Origin: Plazaster borealis
Taxonomy: Eukaryota; Echinodermata; Asteroidea; Forcipulatida; Labidiasteridae
Assembly (NCBI GenBank): GCA_021014325.1
Contig: CM037476.1
Coordinates: 17,954,827 to 18,018,826 of the forward strand
Length of the DNA: 64,000 nt
Direction of reading: 5' to 3'
Part shown: piece by piece, positions 1-10,970 of the stretch
Layout of the letters: each line of letters opens with the position of its first letter
How positions within the stretch are numbered: position 1 is the first letter of the stretch
The notes under the pieces: model-generated
Told to the model about the DNA's origin: nothing
The model's input: only the letters and a program-made list of their open reading frames with translations
Database searches by the model: none
Position numbers and translations under genes: made by a program

Positions 1-199
1 CAAAGACTCTTGTTTTATGCATCAAAATTGTTGCTGGGGCACACCCACGACTTAAAAAGTAGGAGAGAAAACAGACCGTTTCAAGCAAGTTGTAAGATCA
101 CAGTCCTGCCGTTCAATCAGAAGTTCACGACCACTCTTTTGAATGCAAAGACTCTTGTTTTATGCATCAAAATTGTTGCTGGGGCACACCCACGACTTT
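1..199. repeat. Direct repeat, 145-bp period (array cut by window edge)
   Basis: Bases 1-53 recur almost unchanged at 146-199 (CAAAGACTCTTG ... CACCCACGACTT). The unit is about 145 bp and probably continues to the left of the window. The open frame across it is a by-product of the repeat, not a gene. Confidence 0.8.
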
Positions 200-593
200 A
201 GCTGAAGAACTACCAGCCTTTGAGAAAGGCTCAGCTAGGGTCGAACCGTCAGGCCATTAACTATTTTTTACGAACTACCATCAACATACATGTTGGTTAT
301 AATCACACAATAGCTTCTGCTCCACTGCTGTAACTTGTAAAGAGGCTGAAACACAACCACACTGGCTGTATATATATGTACCGTCTGCCCCAACAAGAAA
401 TCTTGGAAACTTGGGAGTGCAAACAGCCAGTGCGCCTCATTGAGACAGAAGAGGGAACGTCATTGGTCAGTTTGCAGTCAGATGGACACTTTGGGCCAAT
501 CCAATTGGAGCTACTATACGTGTGTGTGTTAACAATGGTTTAATAAGTGGAAGAACACTTCCCTTTTGGTGTCATCTGCTGGACTATTAATGG

Positions 594-912
594 TTTGAAT
601 GCAGAACCAATCTTAATCAAATCATAAGCCACAAGGAAAACTGATTGGGTAAATTTTAAATGATTTGGGGTTGAACAAAGAAAATTGACTACAAATCTTG
701 CTTCCCAGGTTTTACAGTTAACTTGGGTGTGATCCCTGGCTACACGACAGTTAATGGTTGCATGGCTTCTGACTGGCACCCCCCTAAACAAAGATATTGA
801 CAAAATAGGGAGACCACCAACATTAGGACTAGAAGCTCAGTTGGTAGAGAGCCGGCATGTTAATCCAGAAGTCGTTGGTTCAAATCCCACTCTAGTCAAT
901 TTTTCTCAGTCA
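594..912 (+). repeat. tRNA-derived SINE, family B, with an inverted tail fragment
   Basis: The tRNA-like part at 828-900 has an A-box-like GCTCAGTTGGTAGAG and a B-box-like GGTTCAAATCCCA, followed by CTCTAGTCAATTTTTCT. Upstream (712-827) is the family's conserved 5' part, also seen at 54.2-54.5 kb (minus) and 58.8-58.95 kb. Bases 600-690 match the family's 3' tail in inverted orientation. The variable-arm and acceptor pairing is too poor for a functional tRNA gene. Confidence 0.7.
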
Positions 913-1437
913 CAGCAATGGTAACTGTATGGTATTGGCTGGTAACCTATTTTTCATAAGCAAGAGTTTTCTGTGCTTAGCAAGTTTTTGTGCTTACATG
1001 CTCTATGAACTTGGGCCCAGGTCACACAATCACAGGCAGGATATTTGGTCCTTGGGAAAAAAGTAGGAATATTTTATCAAGTACAAGGACTGACCTACAC
1101 GTACACAAGGTGTAGGCTTTGATGGACTTTTCAGGCTATTTAATCTGATTTTTCCAAGGGCAAAACAAATCTGAAATCAGACTAAAGTAGGAAGAATATC
1201 ATGCCTGAAAAAAGAAATGCTCAGGCCACAAATTTCTTGCTTGCCAGAAATTGGCAAACAGACAAATGCTATAATGTTAGATATGTGTAAAGTTTAGGTC
1301 CAATGCAAAAATTGAACAGCTTAAATTAATGGCCCTCGAACATGATTAGAACAATTCTACAATTATCCACGAAAGAACAATCTATAATGATTATAATGAT
1401 TTTTACTGGGGTTTTTTCTCGTTAGGGGTATTTATTA
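913..1437. other. No gene seen; palindromic-repeat fragments
   Basis: Short stretches near 930-1010 (GGTAACCTATTTTTC, AGCAAGTTTTTGTGCTTA) match the palindromic repeat family that is complete at 50.4 kb. Bases 1130-1210 recur at about 30.72-30.80 kb (ATCATGCCTGA). I see no exon signals. Confidence 0.5.
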
Positions 1438-1442
1438 ATGGG

Positions 1443-1541
1443 TGGTAATGACCTTGGTTGGTGGCTGGCCGCTGCTAATGGACCTTGCCTTCGGCTCGGT
1501 CCTTCATTAACAGCGGCCAGCCACCAACCCAGTCATTACCA
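1443..1541. repeat. Near-perfect hairpin, about 38-bp arms
   Basis: Left arm 1443-1480 and right arm 1505-1541 are near-perfect inverted complements (TGGTAATGACCTTGGTTGG against CCAACCCAGTCATTACCA). They are separated by a 24-base loop that can extend the stem (GACC/GGTC). This is a compact foldback, possibly a very short MITE. Confidence 0.8.
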
Positions 1542-2007
1542 GGCAGTGAAGACTGGGTCATCACACTGTTATTGCCTAAATAATCATTCTTCCCGAGCCC
1601 TGCAGGAAGAAAAGTACATGAACATTTTTGCTTGTATACATAAGTTTTAAACAAAAAGCCACTTCCTCTTGTACTACGTGTAGATTAGAGTTTGTTATTT
1701 TGAGAATGTGCTGAAATCACCTTCTTGCCATCAAGAGTACATCTGAGGCAATCACACGTCTGTTTGTTACAAACTTTGTTATCTTTTTAAATCCATAAAT
1801 TGAATCAACAACGACTTGGCACAGGAAATGTGTCGGTAAAATCCTGTTTGATAAAGAAACGATTGTCCAGATGAAAAAATGAACAACCACAATTAAGAAA
1901 AACAATGACGTATTCATAAAGGGGGATGCTATGTCAAAGGTTTGATGTTGTTATGTTTACTCCGGTGCCATGTTTTTCTAACAATTCTGTGTTGTGGTGA
2001 CAAAGTT
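1542..2007. other. Unannotated spacer
   Basis: I see no supported gene. A 66-codon minus frame at 1717-1917 has no recognisable motif and no splice context. Confidence 0.5.
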
Positions 2008-2238
2008 TTAAAGGGTCTGTATACGTTTGGTAATGACTCTGAAAATTAATAGCAATAACAACTTACTTGGTAAGAAGTACAGCAGCTTTGGATATTAAAA
2101 TGCATTTTGAGAAACTTTTCACTTAGAAGTACTGCGGTTATGGAAAAAGATATCACTTTTTATCCCCCAAAAATTGACTCTGAGAAGCGTTTCTCCAGAT
2201 TTTTGGCAATATCTCAAAAACTTATACAATCCCTTTAA
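2008..2238. mobile_element. TTAA-flanked MITE, 'GGGTCTGTATACG' subfamily, internally deleted
   Basis: TTAA at 2008 is followed by AGGGTCTGTATACGTTTGG and the copy ends in ACAATCCCTTTAA. The centre carries the family's ACTTACTTGGTAAGAAGTA block. Full copies at 11.7 and 18.0 kb are about 360-405 bp, so this 231-bp copy has lost part of its interior. Confidence 0.8.
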
Positions 2239-2328
2239 AGGGAAGGATGATGATGGTGTATGGAAGCCACTTTCATTCATTCATTCAATCAGCATGGCTA
2301 GCACTTCTACAAACCTATACCAAGTGTC

Positions 2329-2534
2329 AGCGTTCTCCCAACAGTGGTCCGCTGGCCAAATGCCAGTTAAACACATGAGGACCAGTCAGAATTCTCTCCA
2401 AATGGTCCCACTGAAAAGTTCAGTGTTGAAAAACATCCAATTTACTATGAAGTATGGACAAATGAAAAAGCTGGGGACCAGTGAAATGACAAGCTAACTG
2501 GTCCTGCTGGCTAGCCACTGAAAAAGTTAAAGGC
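2329..2534. repeat. Repeat family F ('GGTCCGCTGGCC')
   Basis: Starts CAGCGTTCTCCCAACAGTGG and ends near AAAGTTAAAGGCAAACC. Other copies are at 25.04, 29.00 (interrupted), 30.30 (partial, inverted) and 39.31 kb. The ends are weakly inverted (TCTCCCTTAACA against TGTTAAGGGCAAA in the 29-kb copy), so it is probably an old DNA-transposon derivative. Confidence 0.75.
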
Positions 2535-2568
2535 AAACCGTGAGTGAGTTCGGCCTAAATTGCTAAGT

Positions 2569-2762
2569 GGGATCAATTTCATAGTGCTGCTTAAGCACAA
2601 AAAGTAGCTAAGCATAGCAAAATCTTGCTTACCAGAATACGGTTACCAGCCAAAATACCATGTCATGTGTACTTTCTTAACTGGTATCGTGCTTACTTTT
2701 GCTCAGCAGAAAATTGATTTAAGCAATTTTTCTGCTTAAGCAGATCAATGAAAATGGGCCCA
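2569..2762. repeat. Palindromic repeat P1
   Basis: Left end ATCAATTTCATAGTGCTGCTTAAGCA mirrors the right end TGCTTAAGCAGATCAATGAAAATGGG. The interior has GTAGCTAAGCA and GGTTACCAGCCAAAATACC. The same unit is complete at 50399-50582. A second degraded P1-like stretch lies at about 2800-2970. Confidence 0.8.
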
Positions 2763-2970
2763 AGTTGCAATTTTATAAAGCTGTAGCAGAATATTTCCCT
2801 TAATTTATTTGGTAAGCAAATCAAATCAATACTTTGCTAAGCATTGATTTACAGGGAACCAGTCAAATGCAATGTACATTACAAAATACGGCTGGTAACC
2901 CATTTTTGCTAAGCGAATTGTTTTGGTAAGCAGAAACTGGTTACCAGCCAAAACAGTATTTACATGTTTT

Positions 2971-3894
2971 GTATAGACCCAATGCACATGATGTCATTTA
3001 GGGCGCTCTCGGCTAGAGGTCAAAAGAAGGATGAAGTCACATGTAACTGGCTCCCAGGTAACGTTTTGTTGCACAGATAAAATTTGCTATTAAGCGATCT
3101 CTTTTGAACGCTTCAAAGCTCTTTGTAATTGGTCCCAGGTTGTTTCAGGGAGCCTTAATTATTCCAATTAAAAATAAATAATTAACAGCTGCATTAAACA
3201 AGTGCTTACAACTAGTGTCTATGAAGTGCTAAGCATTTAATTACCACAAGATGAGCCCCTAAGAGACATTTGAATGAGTTTAATGGAGGTGTAGCTAGTG
3301 GAGATGTGACCAGGGAGATTGTCAAAGAGTGTTGGTATGGTCACACAGATCGCTTGGTGGCCTCTAGAGGGTGTGAAGTGTGTACCACTCCCAAGGTGAA
3401 ACTCACCATTTCATCCTCAATTTAGACTTCATCCTCAATTTAGACTTGTTTCACTGTGTACAGGCCTTGCGATTAAGCTTTTTGTAAAGTAGCCCACCGG
3501 GCTAGTAAACTGTGCGTTTTACTCGCCCCGCGGAAGTTCTAGTAGCCCTGATTTTAAACATGTATTGTTGTAAATGTATCTTTCTGATGTATTAATGATA
3601 GCGATCACAACCAGTTCAATGGTCAAATGAAGTTACAATCTCCCACTCAATAAATAGATTAACACAATTGTAAAAGTAAATAGAGAAGTAGATCAAAAAG
3701 CATGACTTATTTTATTTTGAAAAAAATACAGTGATTTGTTTGTTTAACTGGCAGACTTTAAAAAGTCTGAAATTAGATAAAGTTTGAAATTTCTCATCCC
3801 CAGACTTGATTGGTCAACAAATTGGATTCCCAAGACTAAAGAACTTTTTTCGTTTCCTACACGCGGACAAAATGTATTGATCTTTCTGTATCAC
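2971..3894. other. Spacer with no supported gene
   Basis: A short ATAGACCCAATGCACATGATG near 2971 resembles the end of the TIR element at 55.45 kb. Otherwise I see no structure that I can name. Confidence 0.4.
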
Positions 3895-4015
3895 CTTTGT
3901 GTGTATTAATTCTGTAAAGTTATAATGCACCTTGTGTATTCTGTTAGTGTGAAATAAAAATCAATCAACCAATCAATCAGTCAATCAATCAATCGATCGA
4001 TCGATCAATCAATCA
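3895..4015 (+). mobile_element. LINE 3' end with tetranucleotide tail
   Basis: A transcript-like 3' end (TGTGAAATAAAAATCAATC) runs into imperfect ATCA/ATCG tetranucleotide repeats (3960-4013). A short tandem tail directly after AATAAA-like sequence is typical of 3' ends of CR1/L2-type LINEs. No reverse-transcriptase frame remains next to it. Confidence 0.6.
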
Positions 4016-4319
4016 AAAAAGGCAGTGTTGATACATCACATGTTTGAGGCAAACTTCTGTATAGCAACAAAGCCGAGTACCATTGTGCCATACACATTCA
4101 TTCAGAATTGTGTACGGGTGTTCACCATCTGTTACATAACTACGCAAAAGCTTGCCCAGAACCATATGTCATAGCAACTTACTCGATAGTCTGAGGAATT
4201 CAAATTTAAGCGGTAACTTGTGACCAAGCAAGTCATTGCACCAGACATTATTCAAATCTAACTCGCAAATGGGTTATTGAGGTTGGAGCAAATTATACAA
4301 AAAGGTAAATGTATGGTAA

Positions 4320-4502
4320 GGGTTACTCTTCAGCTCTCGCCGGTACCCATTTGTACTCCTGGGTGGAGAGAAGCAATTATGATAAAGTGCCTTGCTCAAG
4401 GACGGTCATGACACTTGTGTCCTTGAGCAAGGCTCTTTATCAAAATTGCTTCTCTCCATCCAGGAGTACAAATGGATACTGGCGAGAGCTGGGGAGTAAC
4501 CT
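4320..4502. repeat. Large foldback (about 84-bp arms) made of SINE-body sequence
   Basis: Left arm 4320-4403 and right arm 4419-4502 are inverted copies (CCTTGCTCAAGGAC against GTCCTTGAGCAAGG; CATTTGTACTCCTGG against CCAGGAGTACAAATG) around a 15-base loop. The arm sequence (GAAGCAATTAT, CTTGCTCAAG) matches the body of the SINE-A copy at 56.7 kb. Confidence 0.85.
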
Positions 4503-5004
4503 GCGATGGACTGGCATACTGTCCAGGGGGAATAAAAATATTCTCAGTCATTTAATGTCAAGGAAACCGGGTATAAACACAGGACTGATGAGCCATATTG
4601 GCTTGGGACAGACTTTACTTTACTTTATGGTAAAGGTTAGTGATTCCAACTGCAGATGCAGACTGTTTGCAATGCACACATCAGTTTTGACCCCTACCAC
4701 CATAAACAAAAACTAAAAAGAGAGACACACGAAAAACCTGCCTGCAATTCAGGGTAATTGGCTATTAATTTTTATGAGACCAGGAAAGAAAGGAAACTAA
4801 CACTATTTCTGGGAATCTGGAAAGTAAGTCAATAAGCACACTTTCAATGAGTCAAGCACCTCAATGAATGATGAATGTTGAACTATTCATCTACAATTCC
4901 CAGAAAGTAGAATGATCGACATAGTTTAACCTACATGATGTTGAACACTATAATTTGCGATGCCTCATTCCCTAAAAAATAACATCAGCAGTAAGTAGAT
5001 GATG

Positions 5005-5393
5005 GCGTGTCGTGGCCGAGTGGTCAAGCCCATCGGACCCAAGCCCTGGTGTTTCTGACCAGCAGAGTGTGGAATCGAGTCCCAGTCTTGACACTTGTGT
5101 CCTTAAGCAAGACACTTAACCATTATTGCTTCGTCCTTTGGATGGGACGTAAAGTCGTTGTCCTGTGTGTTGTGTGATGCATGCAAAAGAACCGACAGAG
5201 AAGGGGTTTTTGGCCTGGTGTTTTCTAACATGGTTGGCTGCAGATTGCACTTCATCACCTTATAAATCCTTACATGGTGCTATATAAATGGACCTCATAA
5301 TTAAAACACTAAGCATATATCCTGTCCTAAAAAAAGAAATTAGTGCTATATAAAAACTGAATATTATAATTATTATTATTAATATTATTATTT
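5005..5393 (+). repeat. tRNA-derived SINE, family A
   Basis: The head GCGTGTCGTGGCCGAGTGG, an anticodon-stem region and AATCGAGTCCCAG (B-box) resemble a class II (Leu/Ser-like) tRNA. The body has GACACTTGTGTCCTTAAGCA and GGATGGGACGTAAAG, and the tail ends in ATT repeats. Other copies are at 12.96, 18.80, 29.56, 34.71, 45.60, 45.83, 56.51, 57.16, 60.25 and 63.2 kb. Confidence 0.85.
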
Positions 5394-5651
5394 CATTTTA
5401 TCATAGCATGCAAAAGAAACATCACATTTTCCTTTGTGCCGGTAACTCCTCGAGTAGGGCTACATCCCGCAGCCTTAGATCTCAAGGGTCTTATTGATAT
5501 TATTTTTATTATTATTATTATCAACATCATCAGAATACACTTATTAAAATGTCAAAAGAAAACAAAATTCGTCCAGAGCCTCCACAATCCAAAAGAGAAT
5601 AGTCCCGCTCCTTGTACATAGCATTTATGGTGCTACACATTAACCACAACA

Positions 5652-6202
5652 TCAATAACAAGAACAAGAACAAGCACAAAAACAACAAGAACAAGAACAA
5701 CAAGAACAAGAACAAGAACAACAAGAACAAGAACAAGAACAACAAGAACAAGAACAAGAACAGCAAGAACGAGAACAAGAACGAGAACAAGAACAAGAAC
5801 GAGAACAACAAGAACAAGAACAACAAGAACAAGAACAAGAACAGCAAGAACGAGAACAAGAACGAGAACGAGAACAAGAACAAGAACGAGAACAAGAACA
5901 ACAAGAACAACAAGAACAAGAACAACAAGAACAAGAACAAGAACAAGAACAGCAAGAACGAGAACAAGAACAAGAACGAGAACAAGTACAAGAAGAACAA
6001 GAACAACAATAACAACAAGAAGAGAACAACAACAACAAAACAACAACAACAACAACAACAAGAAGAACAACAACAACAAGAAGAAGAACAACAAGAAGAG
6101 AACAACAACAACAAGAAGAACAAGAAGAAGAAGAACAACAAGAAGAACAAGAAGAATAACAACAACAAGAAGAAGAAGAAGAAGAACAACAACAACAAGA
6201 AA
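5652..6202. repeat. GAACAA/CAA/GAA microsatellite array
   Basis: About 550 bp of AACAAGAAC-type hexanucleotides, shifting at the right to CAA and GAA triplets, with GAACGA variants. Because the unit length is a multiple of three, several frames stay open on both strands (Asn/Lys-rich on plus, Leu/Phe, Leu/Val or Ser/Cys on minus). None is a credible protein. The array ends about 11 bases from a splice donor at 6213. Confidence 0.95.
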
Positions 6203-6213
6203 GCATCACTCAC

Positions 6214-6395
6214 CTGGTACACTGATATAAGCATCCAGCACTCCCTGAAGATCAGCATCGACCGTAGCAATATGGAAGACGTACTTGGGTGACTCCTGCT
6301 CCACGGTGACGCAGATGCGCACTACCTCGTCGATGAGCCTTTCCCACTGCTGCTGCTCACCGTCTATGAAGAGACTGTAGACTTGGGCCAGCAGG
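6214..6395 (-). CDS. Internal exon of an unrecognised minus-strand gene
   Basis: A 182-bp exon reading right to left. Acceptor CTCGTCGTTCTTACAG lies just above 6395, and donor CCAG|GTGAGT lies at 6214/6213. The frame is one base, 60 full codons, one base. The peptide is well-mixed and coding-like: it begins LLAQVYSLFIDGEQQQW, continues RLIDEVVRICVTVE and KYVFHIATVDADLQ, and ends VLDAYISVP. I see no membrane segment or named motif and do not recognise the family. One base carries in from the previous exon, which fits the two left over by the exon at 13761-13918, so both may belong to one gene with a 7.4-kb intron. The next exon must start with two bases; I could not find it below 5.6 kb. The intron begins almost at once with the microsatellite array. 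Confidence 0.75.
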
Positions 6396-6977
6396 CTGTA
6401 AGAACGACGAGAGAACATCATGACGAATTGTAATTCAGCTCTTAAGACAATGTACTAGTAGAAGACAACGCACTGAATACTTAGGCGGGTCTGGGATCAA
6501 ACTTAGGGAGGGACTCAAACCTGGGATCTCAATGTAAAGCTTGTAGATACTTTAACTACTCAACCACCAAGTGCCAAGTGCCAAGTGCTGCAGATGCCAG
6601 ATCAAGTCCTGCTTTGTGCAATGAGTGATGCAATTTTTTGGACTATGCATTGAATGGTTAATACCACACAATACTGATAGATAGGTCCGTTTCCTGATAT
6701 TGGACTGAGCATTTATTATTTTGAGTTCAGATATTATAAAAACATTCAACAGCGGGATTCTTCCATTTTAATCCCCCCTCCTCCTTGCTGTCCATACAGT
6801 ATGTCGAGTTTTTCAAGTGCATTAGATTTTGATAAAGTGTACACACATGTACATGAGTGTCGATATTTTTGACCGCACGAGGGCGCTTTCAATGGCTAAT
6901 TTTGTTGCATCACAATTACAGTTTTATTCTATTTTGACTGCATGAATGTTGTTTTCTTGTATCAATGTGACATTTAG

Positions 6978-7108
6978 GCCAAGTTCGCATAAGGACCAAT
7001 CGTCGTCGACTTGCGGCTGATATTAACTGGAACCCATGCTCAAAAACATGTGTTGGGTACCAGGCAAATCGACCTCTAGTCGACAAATGGTCCTTGCGCG
7101 AACTTGGC
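6978..7108. repeat. Foldback element
   Basis: GCCAAGTTCGCATAAGGACC at the left is mirrored by GGTCCTTGCGCGAACTTGGC at the right, with GTCGACT / TAGTCGAC next inside. It is 131 bp with no coding potential and lies in the intron of the minus-strand candidate gene. Confidence 0.85.
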
Positions 7109-7530
7109 ACTACTTGCGCTACTTCAAACTTTGCTTTCCATAGTGGAATCCTTATAGAAAATTTGTGCACCAATGGTACAAGGCCACCCAAACTGGGCAG
7201 ATTCACAAACACAAACACATGGTTAACACATCATCAAAAGTAACTCATTGTTAGCCAACATAAGAACAAAGCAACAAAGCCAAGCAAAAACAATTAGTGG
7301 ATAGTGTTAGTACAAATGAGGCATTGTTTTCATTAGAATTGCACTGACAGCCAGCGGAATACAATATGCTGACTCACCACCTTGTGGTTGGACAATGGAC
7401 CAGGCCATTACACAACTGTTATTTGTCTGTGATTCATCACAGGTAAATAGAGCAGCTAACTCTACACAACCCAAGGACAGAGATTTTTAAAAACACATTT
7501 GGTTGATTTCTGAATGTTATATTTTTAAAC

Positions 7531-7620
7531 TCATTGTAATTTGACCGCAATTCAGCCTTTGGCTGCAAATGCCATTGCATGGCAATTAACCATTTCAAAT
7601 CTCAAATCTCAAAATAAAGC
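7531..7620 (+). mobile_element. LINE 3' tail: stem-loop plus CAAATCT repeats
   Basis: GACCGCAATTCAGCC followed by TTTGGCTGCAAAT can fold into a stem-loop, then TTTCAAATCTCAAATCTCAAAATAAAG. A similar stem-loop with a different tail occurs at 10.48 kb. This suggests related LINE families whose 3' hairpin is kept while the tail repeat varies. Confidence 0.5.
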
Positions 7621-7792
7621 ATGGATTCGTTCCTGCAAAAAAACAATTTTACAAACTTTCAATTTTTTCTGAGGACAAAGATCACCTTACTGAAGCTCAA
7701 GAAAAAGTGCACTATTACAGGTCTGATACTTTGGTCTTGTAAGGGCAAGGGCGTTTATCCTCGGAAAAAGGGCACCTCCGTGAGGATCTAAA

Positions 7793-8126
7793 CAGGGTTC
7801 TCCCCATGCACAAGCTAGCGTATTAGTCCGATACGCATGATTTGAGTGCCAATACACAAAAACTTCGGCCGATACGCAAAAAAACCCCACAAAAAACAAA
7901 AAAACATTATTATTTTTGTATATAAACTATAATTTAAAAAAACCATCAAGAGAAAACCATTTAGAATGCTCCAGATTGACACAGTAAGGCTTTTAAAACC
8001 AAGATAAACACCAAATAGAAAACATTCCGAAGACCTTGTTTTAATTCAGCGTGCTTCGGCCAAACATCCCAAAATTTGGGTCCAGAATACCCAACAGTTT
8101 TGAAAAAAACCTGGGGAGAACCCTGG
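7793..8126. repeat. Repeat with short TIR (AGGGTTCTCC), copy 1
   Basis: Starts CAGGGTTCTCCCCATGCAC and ends GGGGAGAACCCTGG. The inverse of the whole unit is found at 61572-61836, sharing ATACGCTAGCTTGTGCATG, TTTGGCCGAAGC and TTTCAAAACTGT blocks. Probably a non-autonomous DNA element. Confidence 0.75.
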
Positions 8127-8219
8127 CTAAATTTGTACTGCAACATTTCAAGGGGCACCAATTGCCTCCATGAAGTATCAGACCTGCTACTAAACTGTAA
8201 CATCTTCTTGTTCTCTACT

Positions 8220-8330
8220 TATCTCCTACTTGCGCACTTCGCATCACGCACACGCATGACGGACACATGGATTTACGGCGTAATGGAAATTCCACACTTT
8301 AAATCAACCATAATTTTCAGAAACAGTATT
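8220..8330. repeat. Short repeat shared with 9.7-9.9 kb
   Basis: CGCATGACGGACACATGGAT and GGAAATTCCACACTT recur inverted at about 9710-9770 and directly at about 9860-9900. The 9.6-9.9 kb copies form an inverted pair around AAATCCATGTGTCTGTCATG. The family is not identified. Confidence 0.55.
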
Positions 8331-8872
8331 TCACTGAAGTATTCTAAAAATTGTTTTCAATTACACTCAGATTACACATATAAAAGAAACATGTCGCCTA
8401 TTAATATAATCTTATCAGAGACCTTCAAATAAGGGCGAGTGAAAGTTTTTTCATCAGCGCCAGGAAATTGGATCTTTGCCTCGCGCGGTATCAACGAGAT
8501 CAAGAAGCAGAAATCTGGTTACATAACAACGTGGTGACAGGTATCCTGATTAAGGCGGTTGGAGGGCCTTCCATGACAGACCAAACAGGTGACCCACTTA
8601 GATAAAGCAGACCCTATCGCTGGTTCTTTCTCACCCAGATACTGTCTCAGCGAGGTTGAAGATTTTGAGAATTTGTTTTTGTTTTTGCAGCATGTAAGCT
8701 GCTTGGCCCAACTTCAAGGTGCTACTACTTATAACTACATTATTCTACACATCCCTACGATCCCAATTTTGTAGGTTCATGAATGATTACATTTCATCTT
8801 TTTAATGGTGTATTCTTTGAATTATGTAATCATTGACAATTGTAATCAATGCACAAGTCATTCTTGTATTGT

Positions 8873-9043
8873 TAACCTCCGCCCAGTTAGTCAATTTATA
8901 TTCTTCCTGTGTACACACGGTACACTACCTAGGAACTTTACTTTTCTACTCTGAACTGCAGGGTACCAGTTGATTGGCCTACCAGATGACCTCATTGGTC
9001 AATTTCTGGTTTGGCTATTGTACACAATTGCTCTTATATATAA
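8873..9043 (+). repeat. Interspersed repeat R2, copy 1
   Basis: About 170 bp (GTTAACCTCCGCCCAGTTAG ... ACACAATTGCTCTTATA) with a close copy at 22321-22494. This copy runs into TA/AAAC-rich sequence, the other into an AAG tail. Probably a retroelement 3' end. Confidence 0.7.
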
Positions 9044-9141
9044 AACAAACAAAAACAAAAAACCCATTTCTTACAATTATGGTTAATGAAAAGTGTGGAA
9101 TTTGTCTTGGAATTTCTTTTTTTAACCCAATTCTATTCACC

Positions 9142-9567
9142 TAGAGGGGCTTCAATGTCCAATTCAGTTTTGTGATGCACTCATTTTTCAATGGATAGAG
9201 TCCTCATGAATGTCGGCAAAAAATTACAAGTCTGTAACCTCACATTAAAACAGTGTAAAATGTCATTTTATCTGTTATTCTTTCACAGCGAGTGTGCCAG
9301 TCAAAAGGTCAAATCCAATTCTGCTTTGACTGACTATCATCAAAATTCAGGAATGAAATGAAAATTCTCTGTACAAAAATGCACGTGGACCATATATTTG
9401 AAGTGCGACGTCATCAAACGTTTTTGGATTTTAACAAATATGGCACCTAAAGGGTAACAGACACAGCATTTTACACGATTTTAACGTGAGGTTAGAGACT
9501 TCAAAGTTTTCCCCCCAATTTTCATAAGGACTCTATCACAAAACTAAATTTGACCTTGGAGCTCCTT
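9142..9567. mobile_element. TIR element 'GAGGGGCTTCAATG', full copy
   Basis: Left end GGGGCTTCAATGTCCAATTC, then GATAGAGTCCTCATGA, is mirrored at the right by TCATAAGGACTCTATCAC and AATTTGACCTTGGAGCTCC. Inside, GTAACCTCACATTAAAAC is mirrored by TTTTAACGTGAGGTTAGAG. Partial copies are at 53.82-53.96 kb and at the window end from 63.85 kb. The centre contains GACGTCATC. Confidence 0.8.
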
Positions 9568-10479
9568 ATTCAGTTAAAGCATTTTTTGCTTTTAAAATTG
9601 TATTTGTCTGAGTTTCTGGTATTCTGAGTGCAATTGAAAACAACTTCAGAATGCATTGTGATAAAGTCATGGAAATCAAACAGCGAAAAACGTTTCTGAA
9701 AATTTTAGTTGAGGAAAAGTTTGGAATTTCCACACGGCCCGAAATCCATGTGTCTGTCATGCGTTTTGCGCAATGTGTACCGATGAAAATATATGCCAAT
9801 CAACGCACATCATTCCATGTATCCATAGTGCATACTGCGTGTATTTTCATTTTTACGCATTGTGCACTGCGCATAACGGACACATGGATTTCCGGCCTAA
9901 GGCGTTCAAATACTCCACAGAAAAAGACATTCGTATGACTACAGAACTTACCACAATGAGAAGACAACACAGCATGCAAAAATAATTTCCACAACTGAGG
10001 AATGTTACTCTAATCGTACTTCAATTAAAATTCCACTCAAGGTTTTACCACCAAATGATGGCCAACCATCATCCTTATCTCTATTATCAGAAGAGGAAAT
10101 CCATGTGATTCCAACAAACGCAGTTCCACACTTGCAGTGTGTGTAATTAGTGGGAGCGTTATTTCTAAGTTTAGGACATACAGGAAAACGATAAGAAACT
10201 GTCCTTGAGTGGCAAGCTCCCTGCTAGAATGATTAGTTAATGGTGTTAGGGGAATAAACAAAGCAGGTGCTAACGGGGTTAATAATGCGTGGTGACTCGT
10301 GTTGTTTTAATTGCGGACAATGGTGGGCGGGTTCATGAATTGCAAGATGAATGATGATGATGATGACAGTGAGATTTTGCGGTTTGAACAAGATAATATT
10401 GAAGCTATCTGTACAGATGCTAACGCAGAGGATGTTAAGTCATACACTTATGCATGTAGGTAATGCAATATAACAATTG

Positions 10480-10556
10480 TAAATTTAAAATGCAATTCGG
10501 TCGTTGGACCGCAACTTTTTGAATGTTTTTAAATAAACCATAAACCATAAACCAAT
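10480..10556 (+). mobile_element. LINE 3' tail with CCATAAA repeats
   Basis: GCAATTCGGTCG TTGGACCGCAAC forms a small hairpin, followed by TTTTTAAATAAACCATAAACCATAAACC. The hairpin resembles the one at 7.54 kb. No coding remnant is visible upstream. Confidence 0.5.
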
Positions 10557-10970
10557 CCTCATATTCAAAGAAGTTCACGTATACAATCAGACCAAAACTT
10601 GTTTTTCACAGTGTTTGAGGCATGCAGTAAAAACAACTTTCAGGTGGTTTTTAGGTGTTCGGGCAATCCGCCCAGAACACTTCTTGTTTTTATTCACATC
10701 CGATGTATTTATTATTGTTATTATTATTATCAGGGGCTGACAAGGAAATACATAGGTTTAGGTACAAAAATGTTCATCAAAACGTCAGCAACATCTCGTG
10801 GGGGCAAAAACTTATTTAAAAGCGGTGGGAAAACTCCTTTCGACTTTTTTGTGTGATGTTGATTGGGTTTATCAGTGTCTAACAATTTAGGAAGGTAGGT
10901 CTCAAAATCATACATGTACAGTGTACATACATGTAGTTTCTTAATTGCTCAGTTGATGAAAGGCAAAACC

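Noticed and set aside
828..905. tRNA-like sequences with A and B boxes (also near 5.0, 13.3, 18.8, 23.35, 29.7, 34.75, 39.85, 54.3 and 57.2 kb)
   Set aside because: They occur as dispersed families with common non-tRNA bodies and tails, imperfect stems and target duplications, so they are SINE heads and not tRNA genes.
5530..6292. Long open frames of up to 246 codons on both strands
   Set aside because: They are translations of a hexa/trinucleotide microsatellite, which stays open in several frames on both strands. The peptides are just two- or three-letter repeats.
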